Positions 18,685 through 26,469 of a DNA stretch of 64,000 nt are shown piece after piece. Position numbers and translations under genes: made by a program. This DNA is from an uncultured Lachnospiraceae bacterium. Its GTDB lineage: Bacteria; Bacillota; Clostridia; Lachnospirales; Lachnospiraceae. Each line of letters opens with the position of its first letter. Within the stretch, counting starts at the first letter, position 1. The stretch lies in assembly GCA_947246015.1 (NCBI GenBank), contig CAMXQE010000009.1, positions 33,265 to 97,264 on the forward strand, given 5' to 3'. Under the pieces are notes generated by a model. It did not search any database. It saw only the letters and a program-made list of their open reading frames with translations, and was not told the origin of the DNA.

Positions 18685-19835
18685 TGTTCTGATTTCCACC
18701 CCCAAAATTCACGCGCTTTCTCTACAAGTCCTTCCATCGTTTCTTCATCGCCGCATGGATACCACTCCTTTATCTTCTCATCCGCCGAAAATCCGCCGGT
18801 TCGCTGATAATAAACGGCATAATCACTTTTTACAATTAACTGATGTCCGCTCCCTTCATAACTGTAACGCGCCAGCACTATGATATCCTTCAGCCCGTCC
18901 CCGTCAATATCCCGGCAGCTGATACCCCGCAGTGCATACAAATTGTCATAGTCCCCCATGGGCTGTAAACCAGCCACGATATAGCCGTCCCCATCCACCA
19001 GATAAATCATGAACACATCATAATTCGCTATGCGGTATGTTCCCGGAACGACCTGAAGCCTCCCCAGTTTCTCAAAATTCCTCGGATAATACTGCTCCGT
19101 AATAATCCGGAACCCGTTTTCCAGCAATTCATCCAAAGTTGACGCCGTATATAAAAATTCCGTGGAATTTCCGTCCCTCACAAATGCGGTAATCAATTCA
19201 ATGCTCTTATTCATTCCGAAACGGTTTATTTTATCAGAAACACGGTAATCCCGGTAAAACCCGGTGCCCCACACATTTTGGAACAGCACATCCCCCACTT
19301 TATATGCCCTGTCTCCGTCATCACAGACCGTAATCAGCACAATATCCATCCGTGCATCCCCGTCCACATCCTGCAGCGATATGGCCGAGATTTCCTCCGT
19401 GTCCTGTCTTAGCTCACCCCTATTGCAATTGTTCGTCTCCAGCTGCTCCGTTTTATATACAACCGTGCCATTCCGCGAAACGAAGAACAAAGCAAGCCGC
19501 TTATACTTCTCATCAAAAGCCGGTATGACACTGACCTCTCCGAACTGCCTCATCCTGACAGGAAATATCTGCTCCTCAATCACGCGGAAACCACAGGCGG
19601 AAATATCCGCTCTGTATTCTACGGACTCAAAATTTCTGTTGTATTCCTCGTACAGTTCCCGCACATTTTCCCCGCTCTGCTGTCCTTCTGCGGATATCTC
19701 CGGCATCTCTCCAAAGGCCGCTGTTCCCATTTCCGCTGCCGACACCTGCATATTCCGCGCAGAACATAACAGAGCCGCACAAACTGCCAGCAGTCTTATG
19801 AACTTCTTCTTTCCAATTCCCTTTTTCGCACTCAT
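18681..19835 (-). CDS. Secreted protein with FG-GAP/VCBS-like DxDGD repeats
   Basis: A 384-residue protein with a signal peptide (basic SAKKGIGKKKF, hydrophobic LLAVCAALLCS, then a likely cleavage after VSAA near residue 34). Calcium-loop-like motifs of FG-GAP/VCBS propellers recur: DVDGDARMDI near residue 157, LVDGDGYIV near 282 and DIDGDGLKDI near 310. Such repeats build small beta-propellers in surface proteins. As first gene of an operon with a two-component system, it may be the extracytoplasmic signal partner of the kinase; this is inference from position. Confidence 0.78.
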   Translation of the reverse strand: MSAKKGIGKKKFIRLLAVCAALLCSARNMQVSAAEMGTAAFGEMPEISAEGQQSGENVRELYEEYNRNFESVEYRADISACGFRVIEEQIFPVRMRQFGEVSVIPAFDEKYKRLALFFVSRNGTVVYKTEQLETNNCNRGELRQDTEEISAISLQDVDGDARMDIVLITVCDDGDRAYKVGDVLFQNVWGTGFYRDYRVSDKINRFGMNKSIELITAFVRDGNSTEFLYTASTLDELLENGFRIITEQYYPRNFEKLGRLQVVPGTYRIANYDVFMIYLVDGDGYIVAGLQPMGDYDNLYALRGISCRDIDGDGLKDIIVLARYSYEGSGHQLIVKSDYAVYYQRTGGFSADEKIKEWYPCGDEETMEGLVEKAREFWGWKSEQ

Positions 19836-19896
19836 TCTTTCATTTTTTCCTCAGGACCGCATCCGTCCCGAATGCTTCTCCCACAACCGCATCCGC

Positions 19897-20190
19897 TCAT
19901 GGCACAATTCCCAACGCCTTAAACACCGCCCATACATAAGGTGCTCCGAAACAATTCAGTGTCTTAGGCCCTACAATTTTATGTTCCCTGTCATCCTGAA
20001 TCTTCTGGTATGCCTGTTCAAAAGTCGCTCTTGTAATGGATTTCTTTTTCCTCTCGGTAAAGAATTCGCCCCCCTTAATACTATAAGTGAAGGGGAGCTG
20101 CTTCGCTGTATAAAAATCCTCCCCCTGATGCGAGGATATCACATCCCACAAATTATCCTTTGTTATGATTGTCTGTCCCGAATCCGGCAT
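19897..20190 (-). CDS. Conserved hypothetical protein
   Basis: About 97 residues from the ATG at 20190, which has an excellent GGGAGGTAGAGGT ahead; a GTG at 20238 in frame is less likely. The protein is soluble and begins MPDSGQTIITKDNLWDVISS. It contains FTYSIKGGEFFTERKKKSITRATF and ends GPKTLNCFGAPYVWAVF. I have the impression of a conserved family in Clostridia but know no function. The basic KKKSITRATFEQAY stretch resembles a helix-turn-helix edge, though this is not sure. Confidence 0.7.
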   Translation of the reverse strand: MPDSGQTIITKDNLWDVISSHQGEDFYTAKQLPFTYSIKGGEFFTERKKKSITRATFEQAYQKIQDDREHKIVGPKTLNCFGAPYVWAVFKALGIVP

Positions 20191-20334
20191 ACCTCTACCT
20201 CCCTGTCCCGAAATCCATTCCCCCTTCTTTTCCGTCACTTCAACATTAAGTTACATACATTCATTCTAACGCTCCTCATTTTCTTTGTCATCCCCTTTTT
20301 TTATTTTGTTATGGCCGCCAAACATGATAGGAAA

Positions 20335-20421
20335 CCGAGTCAGGAAGATTTCTCTCCCTACCCGCCGCGCGGAGCATCCGCCAGCTCTGCCGGCACACTT
20401 CCTTTGGATGCCCCTGCGTAC
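20335..20421 (-). repeat. Dispersed structured repeat, copy 2 (long form)
   Basis: On the minus strand it starts GTACGCAGGGGCATCC right after the terminator T-run, then AAAGGAAGTGT, a small hairpin (GCCGG/GCCAGC-like, imperfect), GGATGC, the GC-rich GCGCGG and a second hairpin around TAGGGAGAGAAATCTTCCT. Same organisation as the copies at 29648 and 60724. Confidence 0.8.
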
Positions 20422-20444
20422 AAAAAACGGGCCTGCCGCCCGTT
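20422..20444 (-). terminator. Intrinsic terminator of the vanW-like gene
   Basis: Stem AACGGGC/GCCCGTT with a 5-base loop and six Ts on the minus strand, 18 bases after the stop codon. A dispersed repeat copy starts directly after the T-run. Confidence 0.85.
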
Positions 20445-20461
20445 TTCTGTTCCCTGCTCTT

Positions 20462-21325
20462 TTATCTTCTTTCCACCAATACCATTCCTTCCGGCGCCGC
20501 CTCCGCCTTACTGATACTTACAGTCAATGTTCCATCCTTCGCCGACGAATGAATGCAGACCGGATAATCATACGGGTTCCGGAACCTTAAATCCTTCACA
20601 CCCTCTACAATAGCGGAATCCAGCCCTTTCGGCACATAATCCACATCCAGCGAATGCGCATACCGCTCTGTCGCCGGTATAGAGGACAGCAGCATCGTTA
20701 CATATAATGTCGATGAAACCTGACAGATACCGCCCCCAACACTGGATACTACCCTTCCGCTGGCAAAAGAAGGCGCCACTACATAACCGTTCTCCAGCGT
20801 ACGGGACATAATCGAATTGCTGAAAGAGAATGACTCCCCCGGCTGTACCACGATACCGTCAATACGCTGCGATGCCAGCTCCACATTCACCGCCCTGTCT
20901 TCAGCGGTATCATAATTCGTGGAAAAAGAAGCTATTTCATCCGCGCTGCCGGCTGCCTTATTGGAAGTAGCAACCCTTCCCTCTTTTGCCCCCGATTCCA
21001 TGTAATGATAATAATATTTGCTTAAATCCTTTACGCCATATACCACCAGCAAATCCAAATTATTTTTCATATATGCACGTACATCAAAATCTGCTTTTGC
21101 TACCCGCCCCTCTTTCATTCCCGAAGTAATGAAATGATTTAACAGCTTATCTGCATCATGCCCGATTGCCTCCTGCACATCGGGATATGTTCTATAATAA
21201 TATTCCGCATCAAATACTGCCGAGTAATCTTTTCCGCCCGCCGAAACCTCCCGTGCCTGAACCGTCATGCCGGTTACCAGGCAAAAACACAATGCCAATG
21301 CTGCCGCTCTTTTTAACTTTATCAT
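20462..21325 (-). CDS. VanW family protein with N-terminal cell-surface repeats
   Basis: A 287-residue exported protein. It has a signal peptide (KLKRAAALALCFCLVTGM, cleavage near VQA, residue 24), then two related units of about 42 residues (FDAEYYYRTYPDV...HFITSGMKEGR and FDVRAYMKNNLDL...HYMESGAKEGR), as found in surface proteins of Firmicutes and cyanobacteria. The VanW domain follows at about 145-270, with PGESFSFSN and GGGICQVSSTLY. VanW proteins occur beside some vancomycin-resistance genes, but most are chromosomal with no proven role. No van gene is present here, so it is not evidence of resistance. Confidence 0.88.
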   Translation of the reverse strand: MIKLKRAAALALCFCLVTGMTVQAREVSAGGKDYSAVFDAEYYYRTYPDVQEAIGHDADKLLNHFITSGMKEGRVAKADFDVRAYMKNNLDLLVVYGVKDLSKYYYHYMESGAKEGRVATSNKAAGSADEIASFSTNYDTAEDRAVNVELASQRIDGIVVQPGESFSFSNSIMSRTLENGYVVAPSFASGRVVSSVGGGICQVSSTLYVTMLLSSIPATERYAHSLDVDYVPKGLDSAIVEGVKDLRFRNPYDYPVCIHSSAKDGTLTVSISKAEAAPEGMVLVERR

Positions 21326-21473
21326 CCGAAATCACCTTATATCCTTTTGTAAACCTGTTTCCTGTACCATCGGCCAATGCCGCCTTTTCAGCGTAACATA
21401 AACCCTGCAACTTTTCCAGTCCCAAAACCATATAAAAACTTAATTTTTTCTTAAACAGCCCCTCCGTTCCTGC

Positions 21474-22844
21474 TTATCCAAAGAACTTCCCGACAATTCC
21501 CTGAATAAAAAGAAACAGTATCATCAAAGGAAGCACGTATTTCAAATAGCCCTTCAGCACACGCGGCAGACGCAGCCCCTTACCCGTATTGGTTTCTTCC
21601 AGATAGGGTTCAAACCCCCAGCCAAATCTGCTGACACAGAAAACCAGATAGACCAAAGAACCCAATGGCAATATAACGCTGCTTACAATGAAATCCTCCA
21701 AATCCAAAACATTACTGCCCTCGCCGAAAGGCGTAAATCCTGACCAAAGATTAAATCCAAGCACACATGGTACGGACAATACCGCCACCAGTATCATATT
21801 GACCATGCAGGATTTCTTCCTGCTCCATCCCCACATGTCCATGCCGCAGGAAATGATATTCTCAAAAACCGCCAGCACCGTAGAGAACGCCGCAAAAGAC
21901 ATAAATACAAAGAAAAGGCTTCCCCAGACCCGGCCTCCGGCCATACTGTTAAATACATTGGGCAGAGTAATAAAAATAAGCGACGGACCGCTGTCAGGAC
22001 TGATACCGAAAGCAAAACATGCCGGAAAAATAATCAGCCCTGCCATAATCGCTACGAGTGTATCCAATACGGCAATATTCACTGACTCTTTTAAAAGGGT
22101 ATGTTCTTTGTCAATATAACTGCCGAATATCGCCATGGCTCCGATTCCCAGGCTCAAGGTGAAAAACGCCTGATTCATGGCTCCTACTACCGTCTCTCCA
22201 ATACCGACCTCGACTGTCCTCTCCCAATCCGGAAGAAGATAAAACCGGAGTCCACCCGCGCCTCCGTCCATGAGTATGCTGTGAATGGCAAGCGCCAGCA
22301 TGATTCCAAGCAGGGCCACCATCATAAACTTTGTAATCCTCTCTACGCCGTTTTGAAGCCCCAGCGAACAAATACCAAATCCTACTGCTACTACAAAGAC
22401 CATCAGCAGCATCATGATATCCGCCCTTCCCAGCATATCGTAAAAAATCTGGCCGACCGCTTCCGCATCCGCCCCTGCAAATCTCCCGGTCAGCATCAGA
22501 TAAAAATAATACAGCATCCAGCCAGCCACCGTAGTATAGAACATCATCAGACAGTAATTCCCTGCCAGTCCCACATACCCTTGCAGATGCCATTTCTGTC
22601 CCGGCCTCTCCAGTTCTACGAAACTCTTTATCACGCTTTTCCGGCTGGCACGTCCTACCGCAAATTCCATCGTCATTACCGGAAGTCCCATGATGACCAG
22701 AAAAAACAGATAAAACAGTACAAATACACCGCCGCCGTATTTTCCCGTCACATACGGGAATCTCCATACGTTTCCGATTCCGATTGCACATCCCGCCGAA
22801 AGAAGAATAAATCCCAGACGGGAACCCAGTTTTTCTCTCTCCAT
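21474..22844 (-). CDS. Sodium-dependent neurotransmitter:sodium symporter (NSS) family transporter
   Basis: About 456 residues from the ATG at 22844. It has the LeuT-type opening motif GSRLGFILLSAGCAIGIGNVWRFPY, whose unwound TM1 residues bind substrate and sodium, and about 11-12 membrane helices. Family members import amino acids or similar compounds with sodium. The substrate cannot be read from this sequence. No partner gene lies in the same transcript; a tRNA-Gly and a repeat copy lie upstream. Confidence 0.93.
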   Translation of the reverse strand: MEREKLGSRLGFILLSAGCAIGIGNVWRFPYVTGKYGGGVFVLFYLFFLVIMGLPVMTMEFAVGRASRKSVIKSFVELERPGQKWHLQGYVGLAGNYCLMMFYTTVAGWMLYYFYLMLTGRFAGADAEAVGQIFYDMLGRADIMMLLMVFVVAVGFGICSLGLQNGVERITKFMMVALLGIMLALAIHSILMDGGAGGLRFYLLPDWERTVEVGIGETVVGAMNQAFFTLSLGIGAMAIFGSYIDKEHTLLKESVNIAVLDTLVAIMAGLIIFPACFAFGISPDSGPSLIFITLPNVFNSMAGGRVWGSLFFVFMSFAAFSTVLAVFENIISCGMDMWGWSRKKSCMVNMILVAVLSVPCVLGFNLWSGFTPFGEGSNVLDLEDFIVSSVILPLGSLVYLVFCVSRFGWGFEPYLEETNTGKGLRLPRVLKGYLKYVLPLMILFLFIQGIVGKFFG

Positions 22845-22872
22845 ACCTAATCCTACCCCCAAATAATAATAT

Positions 22873-22959
22873 AATCGAGCAGGGAAGGTCTCTCTCCCTA
22901 CTCGCTGCGCGGGGTGCGTGCTGCACAGCAGCTAATTTCCTTACGCACCCCTGTGCATA
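22873..22959 (-). repeat. Dispersed structured repeat, copy 3 (long form, different arms)
   Basis: Minus strand: TATGCACAGGGGTGCGT, AAGGAAATTA, hairpin GCTGC-TGT-GCAGC, then ACGCACCCC and the second hairpin (AGTAGGGAG...CTTCCCTGCT). The outer arm differs from the copies at 29648 and 60724 (GGGGTGCGT against GGGGCATCC) but remains fully paired with its own 3' arm. Confidence 0.82.
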
Positions 22960-22991
22960 AAAAAAGCAACCAATCACCAAAATTAGGCTGC
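22960..22991 (-). terminator. Probable terminator of tRNA-Gly
   Basis: On the minus strand GCAGCC-UAAU pairs with AUU-GGUUGC (with G-U pairs) around a 7-9 base loop, followed by seven Ts. It lies 6 bases past the tRNA end; a dispersed repeat copy begins at the T-run. Confidence 0.6.
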
Positions 22992-22996
22992 AAAAA

Positions 22997-23067
22997 AGCG
23001 GGTGATGGGAATCGAACCCACGTATCTAGCTTGGAAGGCTAGTGTTCTACCATTGAACTACACCCGC
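22997..23067 (-). tRNA. tRNA-Gly (anticodon UCC)
   Basis: The minus strand folds as a complete cloverleaf: acceptor GCGGGTG/CACCCGC, D arm GTTC/GAAC, anticodon arm CTAGC/GCTAG with loop CTTCCAA (anticodon TCC) and T arm GTGGG/CCCAT with TTCGATT. The discriminator base is U, as usual for bacterial glycine tRNAs. CCA is not encoded and must be added by the CCA enzyme (51788-53116). Confidence 0.97.
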
Positions 23068-23326
23068 ATGTAAACTCCGCAATCGGAATATTCATTTATC
23101 AACATTTAAGATACTATCACATTTCATCTCATAACGCAAGACTTTTTTTCACTTTCTTTTCAACTTTCTTTTCAACTTCTTTATTTTACATGAAAAAGGA
23201 CATAAAAATATTTGTTTTGCACAATTTTTATTTTTCTGACACACTCTGTGATGCACACTTATTCAGCCCTGCCATACTGTCATCCGGCCATCCGGCTGCG
23301 TCTGACAGTACGAGGCTGAATGGCTG

Positions 23327-23839
23327 CTATTTTACGCCCATCGCCATCATTCGTTTTGTAATATACTCCTCCATCTCCTCCTTGGGAATCCCAAGGGCCA
23401 GGGATAATTCCGAATAGAGGTTTTCCTCCGCCATACGGAGATACCTGTCATCCATCGCTGTTGTTTTCTTACCCTGTGCTATCCGTTCCTGCTTGCGCAG
23501 ATACAATGTCTTGATAATCTTTATCCAGTCCCTGCACTCGCAGCTTTTCATGGTTTCCTTATATTTTTCTTCCCTCAGCTTGTCATTACTCACCCATAAC
23601 TCATCAATTTCAGGAATGCTGTCAATCAGCGCCTCTGCTTCCTCCTTCGTTAAAACCGCACGCATAACGGTCTTACCGCTGTCCACCGGCGTAAAAATCT
23701 TGCTTTCCTTATGGTGTAAAGGACCTAAAAGATAATACAGCCTGTCCCTCGGAACATCCTTCATACTTAACGTTGTAATATCTTTCACTTCACACACTCC
23801 GGTATTTCCGTACACAATAAAATCACCTTTTTCAAACAT
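23327..23839 (-). CDS. CarD/CdnL-like RNA polymerase-interacting regulator
   Basis: A 170-residue protein. The N-terminal 60 residues form the Tudor-like RNAP-interaction domain shared with CarD and TRCF (FEKGDFIVYGNTGVCEVKDI, then LYYLLGP, KIFTPVD). The rest is the helical CarD C-terminal domain (AEALIDSIPEIDELW, YLRMAEENLYSELSLALGI). CarD-type proteins bind the RNA polymerase beta subunit and stabilise open complexes, acting broadly on housekeeping and stress promoters. It is monocistronic. A candidate promoter overlapped by a palindrome lies at 23954-23987. Confidence 0.9.
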   Translation of the reverse strand: MFEKGDFIVYGNTGVCEVKDITTLSMKDVPRDRLYYLLGPLHHKESKIFTPVDSGKTVMRAVLTKEEAEALIDSIPEIDELWVSNDKLREEKYKETMKSCECRDWIKIIKTLYLRKQERIAQGKKTTAMDDRYLRMAEENLYSELSLALGIPKEEMEEYITKRMMAMGVK

Positions 23840-23953
23840 GCCATCCCTTCTCTCTCAACGTTGGCCAATAAGTTCCCTTATATATTAGTTTAACCTAAAA
23901 AAAAGAGTTTCGCTAATACTTTTTTCATGTTTTTTTATTTTTGTGTGATTTTA

Positions 23954-23987
23954 TGTATATATGCCACAAATTGTTTGTACAATTTGT
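23954..23987 (-). promoter_or_regulatory. Candidate carD-like gene promoter overlapped by a perfect palindrome
   Basis: Minus strand TTGTAC (23982-23977), 17-bp spacer, TATACA (23959-23954). An exact inverted repeat, ACAAATTGT (23966-23974) and ACAATTTGT (23979-23987), covers the -35 and most of the spacer, the position expected for a repressor site. It might instead be a weak hairpin at the end of the ANT(6)-like gene, but no T-run follows. Confidence 0.4.
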
Positions 23988-24019
23988 CTGGTATAACCCA
24001 CCTTATTTATCCCTATGTT

Positions 24020-24967
24020 TCACTTGTCTAAATCTCCATCTGCCGCATTGTCGTCGGTCAACGATGCAGAATATGGCTTTTCATCCATCCGGATATCTTC
24101 CGCATCTTCTGCAAGTCCATAGGTATAATCCAAAAACAGACGGCTTCCCTGCGCTTCCTCCCCATCGTACGGATATCCTAAGCCATCCCCGACCTTACGC
24201 GCCGTTTCATCGAACAGACTGCACATCCCGTAAACGGCCTTCCAGACACATTCCCTGTCACTGTTCGGATAAGTCAGCATTAATCTCCCGTATTCCTCTC
24301 CGGAAAGATAACGGTGCAAATACTTTCCAGACTTTCCTACGCTGCACGAAAAATCCTCCTGCATCCCTACATACCATGAAAGCATCTTAATGAGCTGGGG
24401 TCTGATATATAAGTTCATCATATCCATGGCATACGTCATTTCCCGTCTCCACAGACCCTTCCCCACACTGTTCTGCATCCACCAGAACTCATTACAGCAG
24501 CAGAAATACTCCTCAGCCGTCGGCTTCTTTACCCAATGGCATTCATCTGACGGCGCAGGAATCTCCGGCAGCACCCCGTCTTTGTCCAGCAGGACGACAC
24601 AGAGTTTGTCCTCTTTCATATTCTTCACCGCATATTCCAGTTTCATAACCGTCAAATCCATACGGTTTCCATCTGCAAACTGCATCAGATAGGCATAACT
24701 GTTGGCAGCATTTGTTTCCATCCCGCTCATGGCATCCATTTTATCCGGCATCTGCATATACAACCGCTTACCGAACACATCTATCCAACTCTCATCTGCA
24801 ATAAAAGAAGCTGTCTCCTTCACTGCATACACAATATCATAATCCTGGAAAATGTCATGCGGAGCATTCGGATTTGTTCTGGACCCGTTCATATACACAC
24901 CGCGGACCCGCTCATCCTGCCCGGCAACCCCTAATATCAAATCCATCATTTCTTTTTCGCTCCGCAT
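24020..24967 (-). CDS. Aminoglycoside 6-adenylyltransferase (ANT(6)/AadE-like) family protein
   Basis: About 315 residues from the ATG at 24967, with AGGAGG 8 bases before it. Residues 22-50 carry the nucleotidyltransferase signature (MNGSRTNPN, then DIFQDYDIVYAV, with the Asp pair that binds metal). Later family features are MDLTVM, YFCCCNEFWW and a Trp/Met-rich helical C-terminal half. The family includes streptomycin adenylyltransferases, but many chromosomal members are housekeeping genes of unknown substrate. Base composition matches the neighbours and no mobile element is near, so resistance should not be assumed. Confidence 0.85.
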   Translation of the reverse strand: MRSEKEMMDLILGVAGQDERVRGVYMNGSRTNPNAPHDIFQDYDIVYAVKETASFIADESWIDVFGKRLYMQMPDKMDAMSGMETNAANSYAYLMQFADGNRMDLTVMKLEYAVKNMKEDKLCVVLLDKDGVLPEIPAPSDECHWVKKPTAEEYFCCCNEFWWMQNSVGKGLWRREMTYAMDMMNLYIRPQLIKMLSWYVGMQEDFSCSVGKSGKYLHRYLSGEEYGRLMLTYPNSDRECVWKAVYGMCSLFDETARKVGDGLGYPYDGEEAQGSRLFLDYTYGLAEDAEDIRMDEKPYSASLTDDNAADGDLDK

Positions 24968-25207
24968 AGACACCGCCTCCTGTTCTTATCCCCTGATGAT
25001 TCCTATTATAACAAAAAATATCCTAAATGCAATTCAGATTTACAGGAGAATATCTACCGTTAAAAAATTAACGGGCTTGATACTTTTTTACCAATATGTT
25101 TTTTTTCCAATACATGAAAAAAATTTCATGAAAGTGTTTTCATAATCCGAAAAATCTGTTAAATTTATTATAGAGTATGACTGAAAGTAATGTATAGGAG
25201 GTTCAAA

Positions 25208-25879
25208 ATGAGGTATTTTTTTAATGGTAAAATCGAAAAACTGGACGGTGTTTACACCGTACGCATCCCGTTCAATATCTGGGAGGTATGCAAACAGAGA
25301 GAAGTAATCAACGGCGACCTTGTACTGGACAACAAGATTATCACCTGTGAACTCCTCCCTGAAGAAAAAGGAAATTACAAAATTCATTTGGACGAGGAAG
25401 CTGTCTCCCATGTGGATATCTCCAAAACCCATAAGATTCTGCTGCATGTATCCGGCAGCCTGATTCAGATGAATCAGAACAGCCCTTACAGCTTTGATAA
25501 TCCGATTCGTAATATCGACAGCGTGGAAATTATCGTGCAGCCGGAAGACGGCCTGTGCGGACAAACCTGTGTGGCCATGCTTGCAGGCGTAACCATCGCG
25601 GAAGTCATCAGCGTTATGGACTGCCGCCAATGGCAGGGAACCATGGGCAGGGTCATTTCCGCCCTTAACTACTACGGCCTTGATCATACGGATATCATCA
25701 TGTATACCGAAGGCCAGGAAGCAACCCTCCCGAAATGCTGTATCATGATGGAAAAAATGGGACGTTTCTGCCACTATCTGGTTCATTATGACGGCACATT
25801 CTATGATCCGACTCTGGGCGTACTGGACCATTATGACATGAGCAAACTGTTAGGATATCTGGAAGTGAAATCCGTTTAA
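25208..25879 (+). CDS. DUF1905 domain fused to a C39-like cysteine peptidase
   Basis: About 223 residues from the ATG at 25208 (GGAGG 7 bases before). Residues 1-90 look like DUF1905, a small beta-barrel (FFNGKIEKLDGVYTVRIPF, then GNYKIHLDEEAVSH). From about 110 a papain-fold domain begins: the Cys of GLCGQTCVAML is the likely nucleophile, and the His in RFCHYLVHYDGTFYDPT with the following Asp would complete the site. There is no signal peptide or ABC transporter, so it is not a bacteriocin-processing exporter. It is a single gene on the plus strand between opposite-strand genes. The substrate is unknown. Confidence 0.72.
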   Translation: MRYFFNGKIEKLDGVYTVRIPFNIWEVCKQREVINGDLVLDNKIITCELLPEEKGNYKIHLDEEAVSHVDISKTHKILLHVSGSLIQMNQNSPYSFDNPIRNIDSVEIIVQPEDGLCGQTCVAMLAGVTIAEVISVMDCRQWQGTMGRVISALNYYGLDHTDIIMYTEGQEATLPKCCIMMEKMGRFCHYLVHYDGTFYDPTLGVLDHYDMSKLLGYLEVKSV

Positions 25880-25881
25880 CT

Positions 25882-25905
25882 TTTTCCTATGCACCCCTGT
25901 GCATA
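25882..25905 (-). repeat. Dispersed structured repeat, copy 4 (truncated)
   Basis: Minus strand TTATGCACAGGGGTGCATAGGAAA, the opening of the repeat as in copy 3, but the internal hairpin and 3' arm are missing; the DUF1905-C39 stop codon follows at once. It again lies next to a terminator hairpin. Confidence 0.55.
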
Positions 25906-25909
25906 ATAC

Positions 25910-25937
25910 AAGAAGAGCTGAGTATTCAGCTCTTCTT
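25910..25937. terminator. Convergent hairpin terminator
   Basis: Perfect 12-bp arms AAGAAGAGCTGA/TCAGCTCTTCTT around GTAT between the convergent genes ending at 25879 and 25926. T-richness on either side is moderate, so it may serve both strands. It includes the stop region of the minus-strand gene. Confidence 0.7.
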
Positions 25938-26330
25938 AATAAATTCCGTATTGCACTTCGGGCACCGCACGGCGATTTTTCCCTTTCCACGGGGAATCCT
26001 TATTTTCTGCCTGCAGCCCGGACACTTATAAATATGATAGTTTTTCCTCTGTACCATCATGTTCCTTTGGGAAGACCAAAATGTCCTGATTTTTGATGTA
26101 TGCTTTATAAATGCCTGATTTTCCGCATACCGCCTGGCATAATTTTTTGAAAACATTCTGAAATACGCATATATAAGCGTTGCCAAAGCAATAACATACA
26201 AAAATTCCCATCTTGTAAAAACAGATATAAGCATCACTGCTACCGCACTGCCCAGCAGAAAACGATTCATGGAATCCGGCCCGTATGTGCCGTATCTTCC
26301 CTGCATAAACCGAATCAATTTCTCTTTCAT
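25926..26330 (-). CDS. Small membrane protein with C-terminal zinc ribbon
   Basis: About 134 residues from the ATG at 26330; an ATG 15 bases upstream is also possible and neither has a strong ribosome site. Two adjacent hydrophobic helices lie at about residues 23-56 (FLLGSAVAVMLISV, FLYVIALATLIYAYF). The C-terminal 30 residues contain CPGCRQKIRIP and CPKCNTEF, two CxxC knuckles typical of a zinc ribbon. Similar membrane-tethered zinc-ribbon proteins are common in Clostridia and of unknown function. Confidence 0.78.
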   Translation of the reverse strand: MKEKLIRFMQGRYGTYGPDSMNRFLLGSAVAVMLISVFTRWEFLYVIALATLIYAYFRMFSKNYARRYAENQAFIKHTSKIRTFWSSQRNMMVQRKNYHIYKCPGCRQKIRIPRGKGKIAVRCPKCNTEFIKKS

Positions 26331-26469
26331 AACCGTCAGCCCCATTTCTATTCGTTTTTTCCATTTTTATGAAAAATGTTTAACCGCTTCTATTATATAT
26401 TCTAAGCCGCATATCGGAAAATACAATTAAACCAATCCCAAATTTTAATTAAAAATTACTAAACACGCT

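Noticed and set aside
19264..20514. A 416-codon plus-strand open frame
   Set aside because: It runs antisense through the FG-GAP-like gene, the conserved hypothetical gene and repeat copy 2. Its protein is Ser/Pro/Arg-rich with no family features, while the minus-strand genes have good ribosome sites and motifs.
20462..21325. Vancomycin resistance locus
   Set aside because: VanW alone is common in chromosomes of Clostridia; no vanH, vanA/B/G, vanX or linked regulator is present.
24020..24967. Acquired streptomycin resistance gene
   Set aside because: Only family membership is supported. There is no mobile element, no cluster of resistance genes, and composition like the neighbours.
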